In this document: in pieces, positions 29,057 through 38,338 of the stretch | How positions within the stretch are numbered: position 1 is the stretch's first letter | Layout: each line of letters opens with the position of its first letter | DNA from: Gloeothece verrucosa PCC 7822 | GTDB lineage: Bacteria; Cyanobacteriota; Cyanobacteriia; Cyanobacteriales; Microcystaceae | Reading direction: 5' to 3' | NCBI RefSeq assembly: GCF_000147335.1 | Contig: NC_014501.1 | Span: 2,416,300-2,480,299 of the forward strand | DNA length: 64,000 bases | Program-made: the position numbers and the translations under genes | Notes under the pieces: model-generated | What the model was told of the DNA's origin: nothing | Databases searched by the model: none | What the model saw: the letters and a program-made list of their open reading frames with translations, nothing else

Positions 29057-30262
29057 ATGACCGCTCCGAAAGACGGCGAAGCAACACGCGCATTTAAATA
29101 CCGTTTTTACCCAACGTCTGAGCAGGAAACCCTCTTGCGTCGGACCCTGGGATGCGTTCGGCTTGTCTATAACAAGGCTTTGCATGAAAGAACACAGGCA
29201 TGGTACGAGCGACTTGAGCGAATTGACTATTGCCAAACATCCGCTATGCTTACCTCTTGGAAGAAACAAGAAAGCTTGGATTTTCTCAACGAGGTTAGCT
29301 GTGTTCCACTGCAACAAACATTGAGGCATCTTCAGAAAGCTTTTACTAACTTCTGGGGAAAGACCGCCAAGTATCCACGCTTCAAGCAGAAAAGAAGTGG
29401 AGGTAGCGCGGAGTTCACCAAGTCGGCTTTTAAGTGGAAGGATGGTCAAGTCTGGCTGGCTAAGTGTTCTGAACCCTTGGCTATTCGCTGGAGTCGTCAA
29501 CTTCCATATGGTGCAACTCCCTCGACGATAACCATTAAACTTGATGCTCGCGGTAGATGGTTCGTCTCTTTGCTCGTTAAGGATGAGACGGTTCAACCTT
29601 TGCCAAAAAGCGACAAAGCTATCGGGATAGACTTGGGGATAACCAGTCTGATTACCACTAGCGATGGAACAAAAATCAGCAAGCCCAAGCATTTCAACAA
29701 GCTTTACAAGAAACTCAAACGGGTTCAAAAGGAGTATTCTCGGACTCAAAAAGGTTCCAAGAACCGAGAAAAAGCTAGATTGAAAGTAGCTAGAGTTCAC
29801 GCAAAAATAGCGGATTCTAGAAAAGATTTCCTCCATAAACTGACAACTCAATTGATTCGTGAAAACCAAACGATAGTAGTTGAGGATTTGGCTGTCAGGA
29901 ATATGGTCAAAAACCCCAAGCTGGCTAAAGCGATATCTGAGTGTGGATGGTCTGAATTTGTCGGACAGCTTGAATATAAATGCCGGTGGTATGGTCGAGA
30001 ACTGGTGAAGATTGATCGCTTTTTTCCAAGCAGTAAACGTTGTGGGAATTGCGGTCACGTAATGGATCAATTGCCTCTGAATATCCGTGAGTGGGAATGT
30101 CGAGAATGCGGGATGACCCATGACAGAGATATTAATGCAAGTCGTAACATTTTGGCCGCCGGACTGGCGGTGACTGTCTGTGGAGCGGACGTAAGACCTG
30201 ATAGGCATGAGTCTAAAGGGCAGTTGCGAAAAACCCGTAAGGGAAGGAAGCAAGAAACCTAA
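29057..30262 (+). CDS. tnpB: TnpB RNA-guided nuclease
   Basis: 401-aa OrfB/TnpB protein. TnpB uses a transposon-end RNA to guide double-strand cleavage next to a short target motif and helps keep the element in place. The RuvC residues are intact: Asp192 in GIDLGI, Glu276 in VVEDLAV and Asp358 in HDRDINASRN. The zinc ribbon has Cys329, Cys332, Cys348 and Cys351. The N-terminal helix-turn-helix region (FKYRFYPTSEQE) is normal. ATG at 29057 is the first start, with promoter-like AT-rich sequence inside the left end. The coding frame looks undamaged. Confidence 0.95.
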   Translation: MTAPKDGEATRAFKYRFYPTSEQETLLRRTLGCVRLVYNKALHERTQAWYERLERIDYCQTSAMLTSWKKQESLDFLNEVSCVPLQQTLRHLQKAFTNFWGKTAKYPRFKQKRSGGSAEFTKSAFKWKDGQVWLAKCSEPLAIRWSRQLPYGATPSTITIKLDARGRWFVSLLVKDETVQPLPKSDKAIGIDLGITSLITTSDGTKISKPKHFNKLYKKLKRVQKEYSRTQKGSKNREKARLKVARVHAKIADSRKDFLHKLTTQLIRENQTIVVEDLAVRNMVKNPKLAKAISECGWSEFVGQLEYKCRWYGRELVKIDRFFPSSKRCGNCGHVMDQLPLNIREWECRECGMTHDRDINASRNILAAGLAVTVCGADVRPDRHESKGQLRKTRKGRKQET

Positions 30263-30312
30263 ATCGTGAGGTTTAGGAATCGCCGTACCTTGACCGGCGG
30301 CGAGGATGTCAA
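30100..30312 (+). ncRNA. Putative omega (right-end) guide RNA of TnpB
   Basis: In this family the guide RNA covers the end of tnpB and the right end, with the guide taken from the flanking DNA. Here two hairpins surround the tnpB stop and end near 30312, so the guide would begin ATCGGCACCATACAC. Transcript limits are inferred, not seen. Confidence 0.45.
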
Positions 30313-30724
30313 ATCGGCACCATACACATCATTAAAAAAATTGTAGGTTAGATGCGACACCAGATAAGCCTGTGTTCTGGGTGTTCAATCTCTTGGTTCG
30401 TTATAAAGATGCTCCAAATAGCACAAGAACAAAACATTTGTCTGGTATTCATCGCCTGTAAATTAAAAAATGCGAGAATTACTGACAACTTCATCAAATC
30501 TTCAAATTTTTATCCTAAATTATGAGTTTAATAAACTGTAGAAGTTTAAGAGTAGAGTCTGTCCTCAGCTTTTTGCAAATGTCTTTAGACGCAAGTCAGC
30601 AGATCACTGCTGTCTTTTTTATATCCCTCGTGTGCTTTAAGTACAGAGAACAAGCTTAATTTTTCGGTTCTAGAGGGGAATGTTAGGAATGTCAGCCATT
30701 GATTCAGTTGGGGTTGCCTAATAA
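30313..30724. other. Intergenic region between the IS element and the WD40 gene
   Basis: About 410 bp with no convincing gene. It holds one terminator-like hairpin at 30597-30620, without an annotated gene in front of it on that strand. Confidence 0.5.
30597..30620 (+). terminator. Orphan terminator hairpin
   Basis: CAGCAG / CTGCTG pair over an ATCA loop and are followed by TCTTTTTT. No coding sequence ends just upstream, so it may end a small RNA. Confidence 0.5.
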
Positions 30725-32617
30725 ATGACGCACCATTCAAGGGAAGGAAAGGGTTTTGTTGCTGGTGGGACAACGGCGGGTGCAGGAATATCCGCTACTA
30801 TTGGCAAAATGGGATTAATCGGGAAATTTGGTGGGGTTAGCATTGGTATGCTCCCTGTTGCTGTGGTGGGTGGCGTAACGGGTGCTGCCGCTTATGGGGC
30901 CTTGAAGGCTTTAGAAGAAGCAGATGCTACCGCCCTCAATGCGGCTGGACTAGGAACCATTAGCGGGTTGGGGGTTTCAAGTCTGATAGGAAATATGGGA
31001 TTAGGATTAGGTGGAGGGGCTATTGCTATTGGCATGATTCCTCTGTCTGTTGCCGGTGGTGTGGTGGGTTTGGGAATGTATGGGTTAGCTAAAATGCTTA
31101 GTTATGGCAACCTAGAAAAGAAAATCTATCAAAATTTACTGTTTTTAGAACAAATTACCCAAGAGTATGAAGAAGAAAAATTTTGGTCATCGTTAGAAGT
31201 AGAACAAGAGTTAGAAAGTCTTAAGGGAGCCGTAGGTTTTAAAACTGATTCAGATTCTCAAGACTTTGCGGTGATGCTATTTTTACCAATTGCCGAAAAA
31301 GACGGGCAAGAATTTTCCCAGAAAACTCTCTATGATCAACAAGAGATAGAAGAATTATTGCGCGAGTTAAAAGACAAAATAGAAAATAATAATAATGTCA
31401 ACTTTCAAGATGAGATAGAAAACCTTTGGAAAGCTTTACAAGCTCAAGCAGCAAAACAGAATTCTTCTGCCAAAGAATTAACGAAAAGCGAAGAAATAAT
31501 TGCTCATTGGCAATGTGGGTATATTCTTCAAGATCACCCAAGTAAAATTAATGCAATTGCCATTAGTCCTGATGGACAAACTTTGATGAGCGGCAGTAAT
31601 GATCAAACGGTCAAACTCTGGAATTTAACAACCGGAAAACCGATTTATACCTTTTTTGGTTTAGGGGGAGAAGTTCAAACCGTCGCTTTTAGTCCTGATG
31701 GAGAAATGATCATTGCTGGTGGGTTCGATCAAAGAATTTCTGCTTGGAAATTAGCCACAAAACAGATTTTTTCCGCTTTTTTTAGCTTAAGATCTTATCA
31801 GAGTCATGAAGGGGCAATTTTTTCACTGGCCTTTACCCATAATCGTCAATCTATCATTAGTGCAAGTGGCGATCACAAACTGAAAATCTGGGGAGGTTTC
31901 ACGGGACAATGGAAACGAACTCTTAACGGACATTCAGATATAGTCTGGTCAATTGCTATTACTCCCGATAGTCAAATGCTAGTGAGTGGGAGTGCCGATA
32001 AAACTATTGGAATCTGGGAATTAGAAAGCTATAAACCTCCCCATTTTTTACAGGGACATTCAGGAGAAGTCACAGCCATTGCTATTAGTCCGAGTGGAAA
32101 ATTTATGATTAGTGGCAGCACAGATACAACGATTAAAATTTGGCATTTACCCACAGGAGAATTGCTCAAAACTTTAAAGGGTCATACTAACAGCGTGTTG
32201 AGTCTTGCCATTAGTCCGGACGGAGAAACCCTTGTCAGTGCCAGTTACCAAGAAATTAAACTGTGGTGTTTATCCACAAAAAAATTGCTTCAAAACCTAT
32301 GTGGATGCAGCCCTATCGTTTTTAGCCCTGATGGGAAAATTTTAATTAGTGGGGGTTACGGGAATTCTATTAAAGTTTGGTATCTAACACTTGGCATGAT
32401 AAGCGAGCAACCCATAACTGATGTTGTAAACTCAGGAGAATGGTGGGAAATTTTAAGAGTCCCGACAAATGCCACCGCTAAACAAGTTAAAGATGCTTAC
32501 CGACATTTAGCCAGACAATATCATCCTGACCTGAATCCGGATGATGAAGCTATAGCTAAAATGCAGATTATTAATAGCGCTTATGAGCAATTTCTTCAAA
32601 AACCTTATGACAGTTGA
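30725..32617 (+). CDS. Glycine-rich membrane segment, WD40 propeller and J domain fusion
   Basis: 630-aa protein of unusual build. Residues about 9-135 are glycine- and alanine-rich and hydrophobic, with two similar halves (GKMGLIGKFGGVSIGMLPV and GNMGLGLGGGAIAIGMIPL), probably membrane-inserted hairpins. A charged coiled region (135-255) leads to about seven WD40 repeats (265-565; SPDGQTLMSGSNDQTVKLW type). The C-terminal 60 residues form a J domain with the HPD motif (RQYHPDLNP) that should stimulate Hsp70. The combination suggests recruiting DnaK to a membrane-bound scaffold; that is inference. ATG at 30725 is the first start. Confidence 0.88.
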   Translation: MTHHSREGKGFVAGGTTAGAGISATIGKMGLIGKFGGVSIGMLPVAVVGGVTGAAAYGALKALEEADATALNAAGLGTISGLGVSSLIGNMGLGLGGGAIAIGMIPLSVAGGVVGLGMYGLAKMLSYGNLEKKIYQNLLFLEQITQEYEEEKFWSSLEVEQELESLKGAVGFKTDSDSQDFAVMLFLPIAEKDGQEFSQKTLYDQQEIEELLRELKDKIENNNNVNFQDEIENLWKALQAQAAKQNSSAKELTKSEEIIAHWQCGYILQDHPSKINAIAISPDGQTLMSGSNDQTVKLWNLTTGKPIYTFFGLGGEVQTVAFSPDGEMIIAGGFDQRISAWKLATKQIFSAFFSLRSYQSHEGAIFSLAFTHNRQSIISASGDHKLKIWGGFTGQWKRTLNGHSDIVWSIAITPDSQMLVSGSADKTIGIWELESYKPPHFLQGHSGEVTAIAISPSGKFMISGSTDTTIKIWHLPTGELLKTLKGHTNSVLSLAISPDGETLVSASYQEIKLWCLSTKKLLQNLCGCSPIVFSPDGKILISGGYGNSIKVWYLTLGMISEQPITDVVNSGEWWEILRVPTNATAKQVKDAYRHLARQYHPDLNPDDEAIAKMQIINSAYEQFLQKPYDS

Positions 32618-32769
32618 TCAAGTGAACAAAAATAAGACCCTGCCCTTTAAATGGGGAGTTTAAAAATAAGCTGAAATAGCTACAAAAATTAATATAAATT
32701 CTTGCTCGAGTTCAGTTAGCTTTGTTAGACTAAATCCATCAATAAGCTCAAAAAGCTGGAACGCCAAAA

Positions 32770-34212
32770 ATGGTTTCAGAAAAGTTTCGCCATCAACTAC
32801 AAAAAGAAGCTAAAGAATGGTTTATAGAAGGACTGATCGATGAAGAGGCTTACACCCGAATAGCCGCTCGCTACCGATTTTCTGAATTAGAAACCTCTGC
32901 TCGCAATCGTTTCATTATGATTTTGATCGGGTTGGGGAGTATCCTGTTAGGGTTGGCGGTGATCACCTTTGTGGCGGCTAACTGGCAAGTTTGGTCTAGA
33001 GAAATAAAGGTTGTTTTGCTAGTGAGTTTATTGATCGCCGTAGAGGTTAGCGGATTTTATCTCTGGCGAATCTCCTCCGAACGATGGCAGTCTCGTTTAG
33101 GTAAAGGGTTCCTGTTGCTAGGAGGATTGATTTTCGGGGCTAATTTGGGTTTAATGTCCCAGATGTTTCATCAAAGCGGCTCTACCTATCAACTATTTCT
33201 CGTTTGGGGGTTAGGTGTATTGGTGATGGCCTACAGCTTGCGCTTGAGCCAAATGGGCATTCTAGCGATTATTTTAGTGGGACTCGGCTATCTGAGCGGA
33301 CTATTTCGGAGTTCCATCTGGGAAGGCTCCTCTATACTGGAATTAGCCATAACACAGATGCCCTTATTAACCAGTTTACTCTTCATCCCTTTGGCCTATT
33401 GGTGTCGCTCCCGTTTTTTATTTGGGTTAGCAGTAATATTAATAGTAGTTTCTTTTAGTTGGAATCTTGGCTCATTATTGTGGGAATTTTTTACCTTTAA
33501 CCGCTTGCTGGGTGGAGTATTAACGGCTGTGGCCTCCTGTTTGCCTCCCGCCTTGTTATGGGGTTATCGGGATTCTCTGTGGGGGTTTTCTGCGGCTAAT
33601 GCTTTATTTAACCCGATTGGTCGTTTCTTCGGGCTTTTATTTTTAGCAATTTTGTTTTATTGGTTTTCTTTTAATATTTGGTATGATAAACCTTTTAACT
33701 ATTTATCAGAAACCGGTTTAAATTGGCAGCAATGGTTGTATCTTCTCGATGTTATTGGGTTAGGAGGATTGACTATTTGGGCTTGGTGGCAACTCGCTTA
33801 CTCGGGAGAAGGAAACGAAGGTTCTCAATGGACTCTTGAATCTAATAGTCTCGCTGTCGCAGCAATCATTGTCTTGACTGGACTGATGATTTTTTGCCAG
33901 ATCACTATACAACCGCTAGGAGCGATAGGAACCATAATCTTTAATATACTGCTATTTTTGTTAGCGGCAGGTTTAATTCGAGAAGCCTTGAGGACAGGAC
34001 AACGAAAAGGTTTTTGGGGAGGAGTAATTTTATTCGCGCTGCAACTGCTTTCGAGAATGATCGAATACAATACCGGTTTACTGCTCAAAGCGATTGTTTT
34101 ATTTTTCTGTGGACTGGCGGTGATAGCTGCCGGACTGTGGTTTGAGCGTTACCTACGTTCTCTCAATTCAATTAGTGAGGGAATAGGGGAAGGAGAAATG
34201 ACTAACGACTAA
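32770..34212 (+). CDS. DUF2157 membrane protein
   Basis: 480 aa. A cytosolic N-terminal helical stretch (residues 1-45, WFIEGLIDEEAYTRIAARY) precedes many hydrophobic segments, at least ten, from residue 48 on (FIMILIGLGSILLGLAVITFVAANW), the DUF2157 pattern. Function is unknown for the family. It is followed by a GDYXXLXY-type gene 20 bp later, the usual partner, so they form an operon. Its last codons lie in the heptamer repeat at the junction. Confidence 0.88.
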   Translation: MVSEKFRHQLQKEAKEWFIEGLIDEEAYTRIAARYRFSELETSARNRFIMILIGLGSILLGLAVITFVAANWQVWSREIKVVLLVSLLIAVEVSGFYLWRISSERWQSRLGKGFLLLGGLIFGANLGLMSQMFHQSGSTYQLFLVWGLGVLVMAYSLRLSQMGILAIILVGLGYLSGLFRSSIWEGSSILELAITQMPLLTSLLFIPLAYWCRSRFLFGLAVILIVVSFSWNLGSLLWEFFTFNRLLGGVLTAVASCLPPALLWGYRDSLWGFSAANALFNPIGRFFGLLFLAILFYWFSFNIWYDKPFNYLSETGLNWQQWLYLLDVIGLGGLTIWAWWQLAYSGEGNEGSQWTLESNSLAVAAIIVLTGLMIFCQITIQPLGAIGTIIFNILLFLLAAGLIREALRTGQRKGFWGGVILFALQLLSRMIEYNTGLLLKAIVLFFCGLAVIAAGLWFERYLRSLNSISEGIGEGEMTND

Positions 34213-34228
34213 CGACTAACGACTAACA
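34201..34228. repeat. Heptamer tandem repeat, ACTAACG x4
   Basis: Four 7-bp units bridge the DUF2157 stop codon and the next start. Similar heptamer arrays occur at 49651, 49726 and 58756. Confidence 0.95.
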
Positions 34229-34232
34229 ACTC

Positions 34233-34862
34233 ATGACTAACTTCAAAATTTTTTCATCAATTCCTCAGTGGCGGTTTTGGACAGCCCTTGGTTTTCAACT
34301 GGTATTGGTTTTTGCCATCCCTAGTCAGGCTTTTTATACTTACATCTCGGGTAAAACCGTTATCTTGCAAACCCGGCCAGTTGATCCTTATGATTGGATG
34401 CGAGGTTATTCGCAAACGCTGAGGTATGATATCTCTACTGAAGACAACCTCAAATCTCTTCGCGGTTGGGAGCAATTAGCCCAGGAGAGCGAAAAAAAGG
34501 GAGACACCTTTCATAAAGGTAAGCCGTTTTATGTCATTTTAGAAGCGCCTAAAACCCCTTCTACCCAAAAGCCTCCCTTAGCGTGGAAAGCCGTTGCTAT
34601 CAGTGCTGAACGTCCTCAAAACTTACCCTCTAATCAAGTAGCTATTGAAGGAAAAATGACTAATTACGGCTGGTGGATTGATTATGGTATAGAAACTTAC
34701 TATTTTCCGGAAGCTAAACGGAATGAAATTAATGCGGCTATTGAGCAATTACAAGCTAATCAAAAGGGAGAGCGTCCTTTTGTTGTCGAAGTCAAAATCG
34801 ATGCGGGGGGAAATGCTGTGCCTGTCGGTCTTTGGATTGGTGAACAATATTATCGCTTTTAA
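34233..34862 (+). CDS. GDYXXLXY-family membrane-anchored protein
   Basis: 209 aa. One hydrophobic segment (residues about 17-37) is followed by a soluble domain. The family signature occurs as RGYSQTLRYDIS at about residue 68, so the usual GDYxxLxY reads GYSQTLRY and the Asp is missing. The rest (GKPFYVILEAP, YGIETYYFPEA, VPVGLWIGEQYY) follows the family. Function is unknown; it pairs with DUF2157 proteins and probably acts with it at the membrane. Confidence 0.85.
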   Translation: MTNFKIFSSIPQWRFWTALGFQLVLVFAIPSQAFYTYISGKTVILQTRPVDPYDWMRGYSQTLRYDISTEDNLKSLRGWEQLAQESEKKGDTFHKGKPFYVILEAPKTPSTQKPPLAWKAVAISAERPQNLPSNQVAIEGKMTNYGWWIDYGIETYYFPEAKRNEINAAIEQLQANQKGERPFVVEVKIDAGGNAVPVGLWIGEQYYRF

Positions 34863-35168
34863 TTTCTCTGTTGCAAGAGTGCCTTTTGCTAGATCATGAA
34901 TTTCTCTAAAATTTAGGTAGCGCAGAACACTAACGAACATTTTTAATATTGAGATCTGCTTACATTATCATCATTTCCTGAAAATTGCAGAAAAAAAATT
35001 TACTTGAAAATACTTAAAATTAAAAATATTAATTAATGGCTTTGTTAATTTTCATTTCTTTGAACTATCTCAATAATCAACTCTACTCATTTTTAGTATA
35101 TAACTATACCTAAATTATAAAATTAAAAAAAGATTAAAAATTTTGTAAAAGAGCAAAACAAATAATCA

Positions 35169-35177
35169 TGATATAAT
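35169..35177 (+). promoter_or_regulatory. Extended -10 promoter of pflB
   Basis: TGATATAAT is an exact extended -10 (TG-N-TATAAT). A good -35 is not seen, as is common with extended -10 promoters. The transcript would start near 35184, giving a leader of about 40 nt. Confidence 0.6.
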
Positions 35178-35184
35178 AAAAAGT

Positions 35185-35222
35185 AAGGAGGCTAGTCCAG
35201 AAAAAATAACTAGCAAAATTGC
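35185..35222 (+). promoter_or_regulatory. Distant ribosome binding site bridged by a hairpin
   Basis: AAGGAGG at 35185-35191 lies 31 nt before the pflB ATG, too far for normal use. A perfect 6-bp hairpin, GCTAGT (35191-35196) with ACTAGC (35209-35214), occupies the gap. Folded, it leaves 8 nt between stem and ATG, a functional distance. Confidence 0.6.
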
Positions 35223-37505
35223 ATGAGTATAAAATTAGAAGCAACCGACAAACCTACTCATGAATTAGAAGAATCTACAAATAAAGAATGGCAAGCTTTT
35301 ACAACGGGAAAATGGACGCAAGAGATTAATGTACGAGACTTTATACAGAAAAATTATAGCCCCTATATTGGAGACGAAAGTTTTTTAACAGACCCAACAG
35401 AACGCACCAAAACTCTGTGGACACAAGTCAAATTATTAACGCAACAAGAGCGAGAAAAAGGCATCTTAGACGCAGACACAAAAGTTCCCTCAACGATTAC
35501 GGCTCATGCCCCGGGTTACATCAATAAAACCCTAGAACAAATAGTCGGCTTACAAACAGATAAACCCTTCAAACGAGCAATAATGCCTAACGGTGGCATA
35601 CGGGTAGTGCAAAAATCCCTCGAAGCTTATGGTTATCAACTAGACCCGGAAACCGAAAAAATCTTTACCCAATACCGCAAAACACACAATGATGGTGTTT
35701 TTGATGCTTATACTAGCCAAATGCGAAAAGCGCGGCATAGCGGCATTATCACAGGATTACCCGATGCCTATGGCCGGGGTCGTATAATAGGAGATTATCG
35801 CCGGGTTGCCTTATATGGAACCCTTCGCCTGATTGAAGATAAACGAGAACAACTCAACAGTTTAGAACTCGATGTCATAGACGAAGAAGTCATCCGTCTA
35901 CGCGAAGAAACTTGTGAGCAAATACGAGCCTTAAAAGAACTCCAAACCATGGCCGCCAGTTACGGGTACGACATCAGCCAACCCGCAGCCACAGCCAAAG
36001 AAGCGATACAGTGGACATATTTTGCTTATTTAGGCGCAGTTAAGGAACAAAATGGCGCAGCTATGTCCTTGGGGCGTACTTCTACCTTCCTCGATATCTA
36101 TATTCAACGGGACCTCAAACGAGGACAGATCACCGAAAGCGAAGCGCAAGAATTAATTGATCACTTCGTCATGAAATTGCGGATGGTGCGTTTCTTACGC
36201 ACTCCAGACTATAACCAACTCTTTGCGGCTGATCCGGTTTGGGTAACAGAAGTGATCGCAGGGTTAGGAGAAGATGGTCGTCCTTTAGTCACAAAAACCA
36301 GTTTTCGCTTCCTTCATACCCTAAATAACTTAGGACCAGCACCCGAACCCAATTTAACCGTATTGTGGTCAGAACGCTTACCGATCGCCTTTAAACGCTA
36401 CTGTAGTAAAGTCTCGATCCAGACTAGCTCCATACAATACGAAAACGACGACTTAATGCGCCCAGAATACGGAGACGACTATGCCATCGCTTGTTGTGTT
36501 TCAGCAATGCGCGTGGGCAAACAGATGCAATTTTTTGGCGCAAGAGTGAACATAGCCAAAGCCTTACTCTATGCCATCAACGGCGGTAAAGATGAAAAAA
36601 CCGGCGAACAAATTGCCCCGGCTTTTGCTCCCATTACCTCAGATATTTTAGACTATCAAGAAGTCACCGCGAAATTTGATCGATTAATAGACTGGTTAGC
36701 TAAACTTTACGTCAACACCCTCAACGTCATCCATTATATGCACGATAAATACTGTTATGAACGCCTAGAAATGGCATTACATGACCGAGATATTTATCGA
36801 ACCATGGCCTGTGGGATAGCAGGGTTATCCGTCGTCACAGACGCTTTATCGGCGATTAAATATGCCCAAGTGCAAGTCATTCGCAACGAACAAGGATTAG
36901 CCATAGATTACCAAATCCAAGGAGACTATCCCAAATATGGCAACAACGATGATCGCGTCGATGAAATTGCGGCTAACTTAGTCAAAACCTTCATGAACAA
37001 AATACGCGGCAATAAAACCTACCGTAAAGCCGTTCCCACCCAATCAATACTAACCATCACCTCAAACGTCGTTTACGGCAAAAAAACCGGTAGCACCCCC
37101 GACGGACGCAAAGCCGGTGAACCCTTTGCCCCCGGTGCCAACCCCATGCACGGACGAGACACCCAAGGCGCGATCGCCTCAATTGCATCTGTAGCTAAAC
37201 TCCCTTACGAACACGCCCAAGACGGCATATCCTACACCTTTTCTATCATTCCCAGAGCATTAGGCAAAACCGAACAAGCCCAAATTCACAACCTCGTCGG
37301 GATTTTAGACGGATACTTCCACGATAGCGGTCATCATATCAATGTTAACGTACTTGAGCGAGAAACCCTACTCGATGCGATGGACCATCCTGAAAAATAT
37401 CCTCAACTCACCATCCGCGTCTCGGGTTACGCCGTCAACTTCATCAAACTAAATCGAGAACAACAACTCGATATCATCAATCGTACCTTCCACGAACGAA
37501 TCTAA
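35223..37505 (+). CDS. pflB: Pyruvate formate-lyase
   Basis: 760-aa glycyl-radical enzyme that splits pyruvate with CoA into acetyl-CoA and formate in dark anoxic fermentation. The adjacent catalytic cysteines are in [13 protein letters not shown] and the radical glycine in [10 protein letters not shown] near residue 735. The segments [22 protein letters not shown] and [12 protein letters not shown] are characteristic. The length is that of E. coli PflB. The activase gene follows after 44 bp. The enzyme is found in only some cyanobacteria. No formate transporter or adhE is in the window. Confidence 0.95.
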   Translation: MSIKLEATDKPTHELEESTNKEWQAFTTGKWTQEINVRDFIQKNYSPYIGDESFLTDPTERTKTLWTQVKLLTQQEREKGILDADTKVPSTITAHAPGYINKTLEQIVGLQTDKPFKRAIMPNGGIRVVQKSLEAYGYQLDPETEKIFTQYRKTHNDGVFDAYTSQMRKARHSGIITGLPDAYGRGRIIGDYRRVALYGTLRLIEDKREQLNSLELDVIDEEVIRLREETCEQIRALKELQTMAASYGYDISQPAATAKEAIQWTYFAYLGAVKEQNGAAMSLGRTSTFLDIYIQRDLKRGQITESEAQELIDHFVMKLRMVRFLRTPDYNQLFAADPVWVTEVIAGLGEDGRPLVTKTSFRFLHTLNNLGPAPEPNLTVLWSERLPIAFKRYCSKVSIQTSSIQYENDDLMRPEYGDDYAIACCVSAMRVGKQMQFFGARVNIAKALLYAINGGKDEKTGEQIAPAFAPITSDILDYQEVTAKFDRLIDWLAKLYVNTLNVIHYMHDKYCYERLEMALHDRDIYRTMACGIAGLSVVTDALSAIKYAQVQVIRNEQGLAIDYQIQGDYPKYGNNDDRVDEIAANLVKTFMNKIRGNKTYRKAVPTQSILTITSNVVYGKKTGSTPDGRKAGEPFAPGANPMHGRDTQGAIASIASVAKLPYEHAQDGISYTFSIIPRALGKTEQAQIHNLVGILDGYFHDSGHHINVNVLERETLLDAMDHPEKYPQLTIRVSGYAVNFIKLNREQQLDIINRTFHERI

Positions 37506-37514
37506 TCATCACAT

Positions 37515-37535
37515 CCCCCTCTTCTAATGGGGGGG
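37515..37535 (+). promoter_or_regulatory. G/C hairpin between pflB and pflA
   Basis: CCCCC pairs with the following run of seven G over a 9-nt loop, 10 bp after the pflB stop. No strong T run follows, so it may set mRNA stability or partial termination rather than end the operon. Confidence 0.5.
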
Positions 37536-37549
37536 TTCTCCTTTGCGCT

Positions 37550-38338
37550 ATGGCGCGACAAATCAATCAGATGATCGCCACACTAACCAAAACCCAACAA
37601 CCCCTATCCAAAACCACAGGATATATACACTCCGTCGAAAGTTGTGGAACAGTAGACGGCCCAGGCATTCGTTATATCATTTTTACTCAAGGCTGTCCTT
37701 TAAAATGTTTATACTGCCATAATCCTGATTGTCGCCATCTTAGCGACGGCAAAAAAATCCAAGTAGAAGAACTCATTACAGAAATACAAAAATATCGCTC
37801 ATACTTTCAATTTTCCGGAGGCGGCGTTACCGTTACCGGCGGCGAACCCTTAATGCAACCCGAATTTGTCGAAGAACTTTGCCGGCGTTGTCAAGAAATC
37901 GGAATTCATACCGTTTTAGATACATCAGGTTATGTTAACTTAAATATTGCTAAACCCGTTCTCGACTATGTAGACTTAGTCTTATTAGATATTAAATCGT
38001 TTGATCCGGCTATTTATCGCCATCTGACCAGCGTTTCATTAGAACCTACCCTGAAATTAGCCCGCTATCTAAGCGACATTAAAAAACCGGTTTGGATTCG
38101 TTTTGTATTAGTTCCCCATCTCACTGATCTTGAACATAATGTAGAAGGGTTAGCGCAATTTGTTTCAACATTAGATAATGTAGAAAAAGTAGAAGTCTTA
38201 CCCTTTCATAAAATGGGGGAATATAAGTGGGAACAATTAGGCTATGATTATCAATTAAAAGATACACCTGCGGCAACTTTTGAGCAAGTACAAGCCGTGA
38301 TTCAGGTGTTTAGAAAGTATGGTTTACCAGCAGAATAA
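37550..38338 (+). CDS. pflA: Pyruvate formate-lyase activating enzyme
   Basis: Radical SAM enzyme that puts the glycyl radical on PflB. The 4Fe-4S motif C-x3-C-x2-C is Cys49, Cys53 and Cys56 (GCPLKCLYCHNPD), followed by GGGVTVTGGEPLMQPEF and LLDIKSFD. 262 aa is normal, with about 20 extra residues at the N-terminus; ATG at 37571 is an alternative start. The stop codon abuts the start of the Uma2 remnant. Confidence 0.95.
   Translation: MARQINQMIATLTKTQQPLSKTTGYIHSVESCGTVDGPGIRYIIFTQGCPLKCLYCHNPDCRHLSDGKKIQVEELITEIQKYRSYFQFSGGGVTVTGGEPLMQPEFVEELCRRCQEIGIHTVLDTSGYVNLNIAKPVLDYVDLVLLDIKSFDPAIYRHLTSVSLEPTLKLARYLSDIKKPVWIRFVLVPHLTDLEHNVEGLAQFVSTLDNVEKVEVLPFHKMGEYKWEQLGYDYQLKDTPAATFEQVQAVIQVFRKYGLPAE

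Larger units (their letters stand above)
28955..30312 (+). mobile_element. IS605/IS1341-type element carrying only tnpB
   Basis: The unit spans a left-end hairpin (CCGTC/GACGG, 28968-28984), tnpB, and a right end with two hairpins (CCTAAA/TTTAGG at 30258-30277, CGCCG/CGGCG at 30281-30299) ending near GAGGATGTCAA at 30302-30312. No tnpA (Y1 transposase) gene is present, so the element depends on a partner in trans. Exact ends are estimated from hairpins. Subterminal hairpins without terminal inverted repeats fit the IS200/IS605 group. Confidence 0.75.
34863..35222. other. AT-rich upstream region of pflB
   Basis: About 360 bp, very AT-rich. It contains the pflB promoter and leader described separately. 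I did not see an FNR-type palindrome. Confidence 0.6.

Noticed and set aside
29009..30253. 414-codon minus-strand open frame over tnpB
   Set aside because: It is the opposite strand of a complete TnpB gene with all catalytic residues, and its own translation has no domain-like features.
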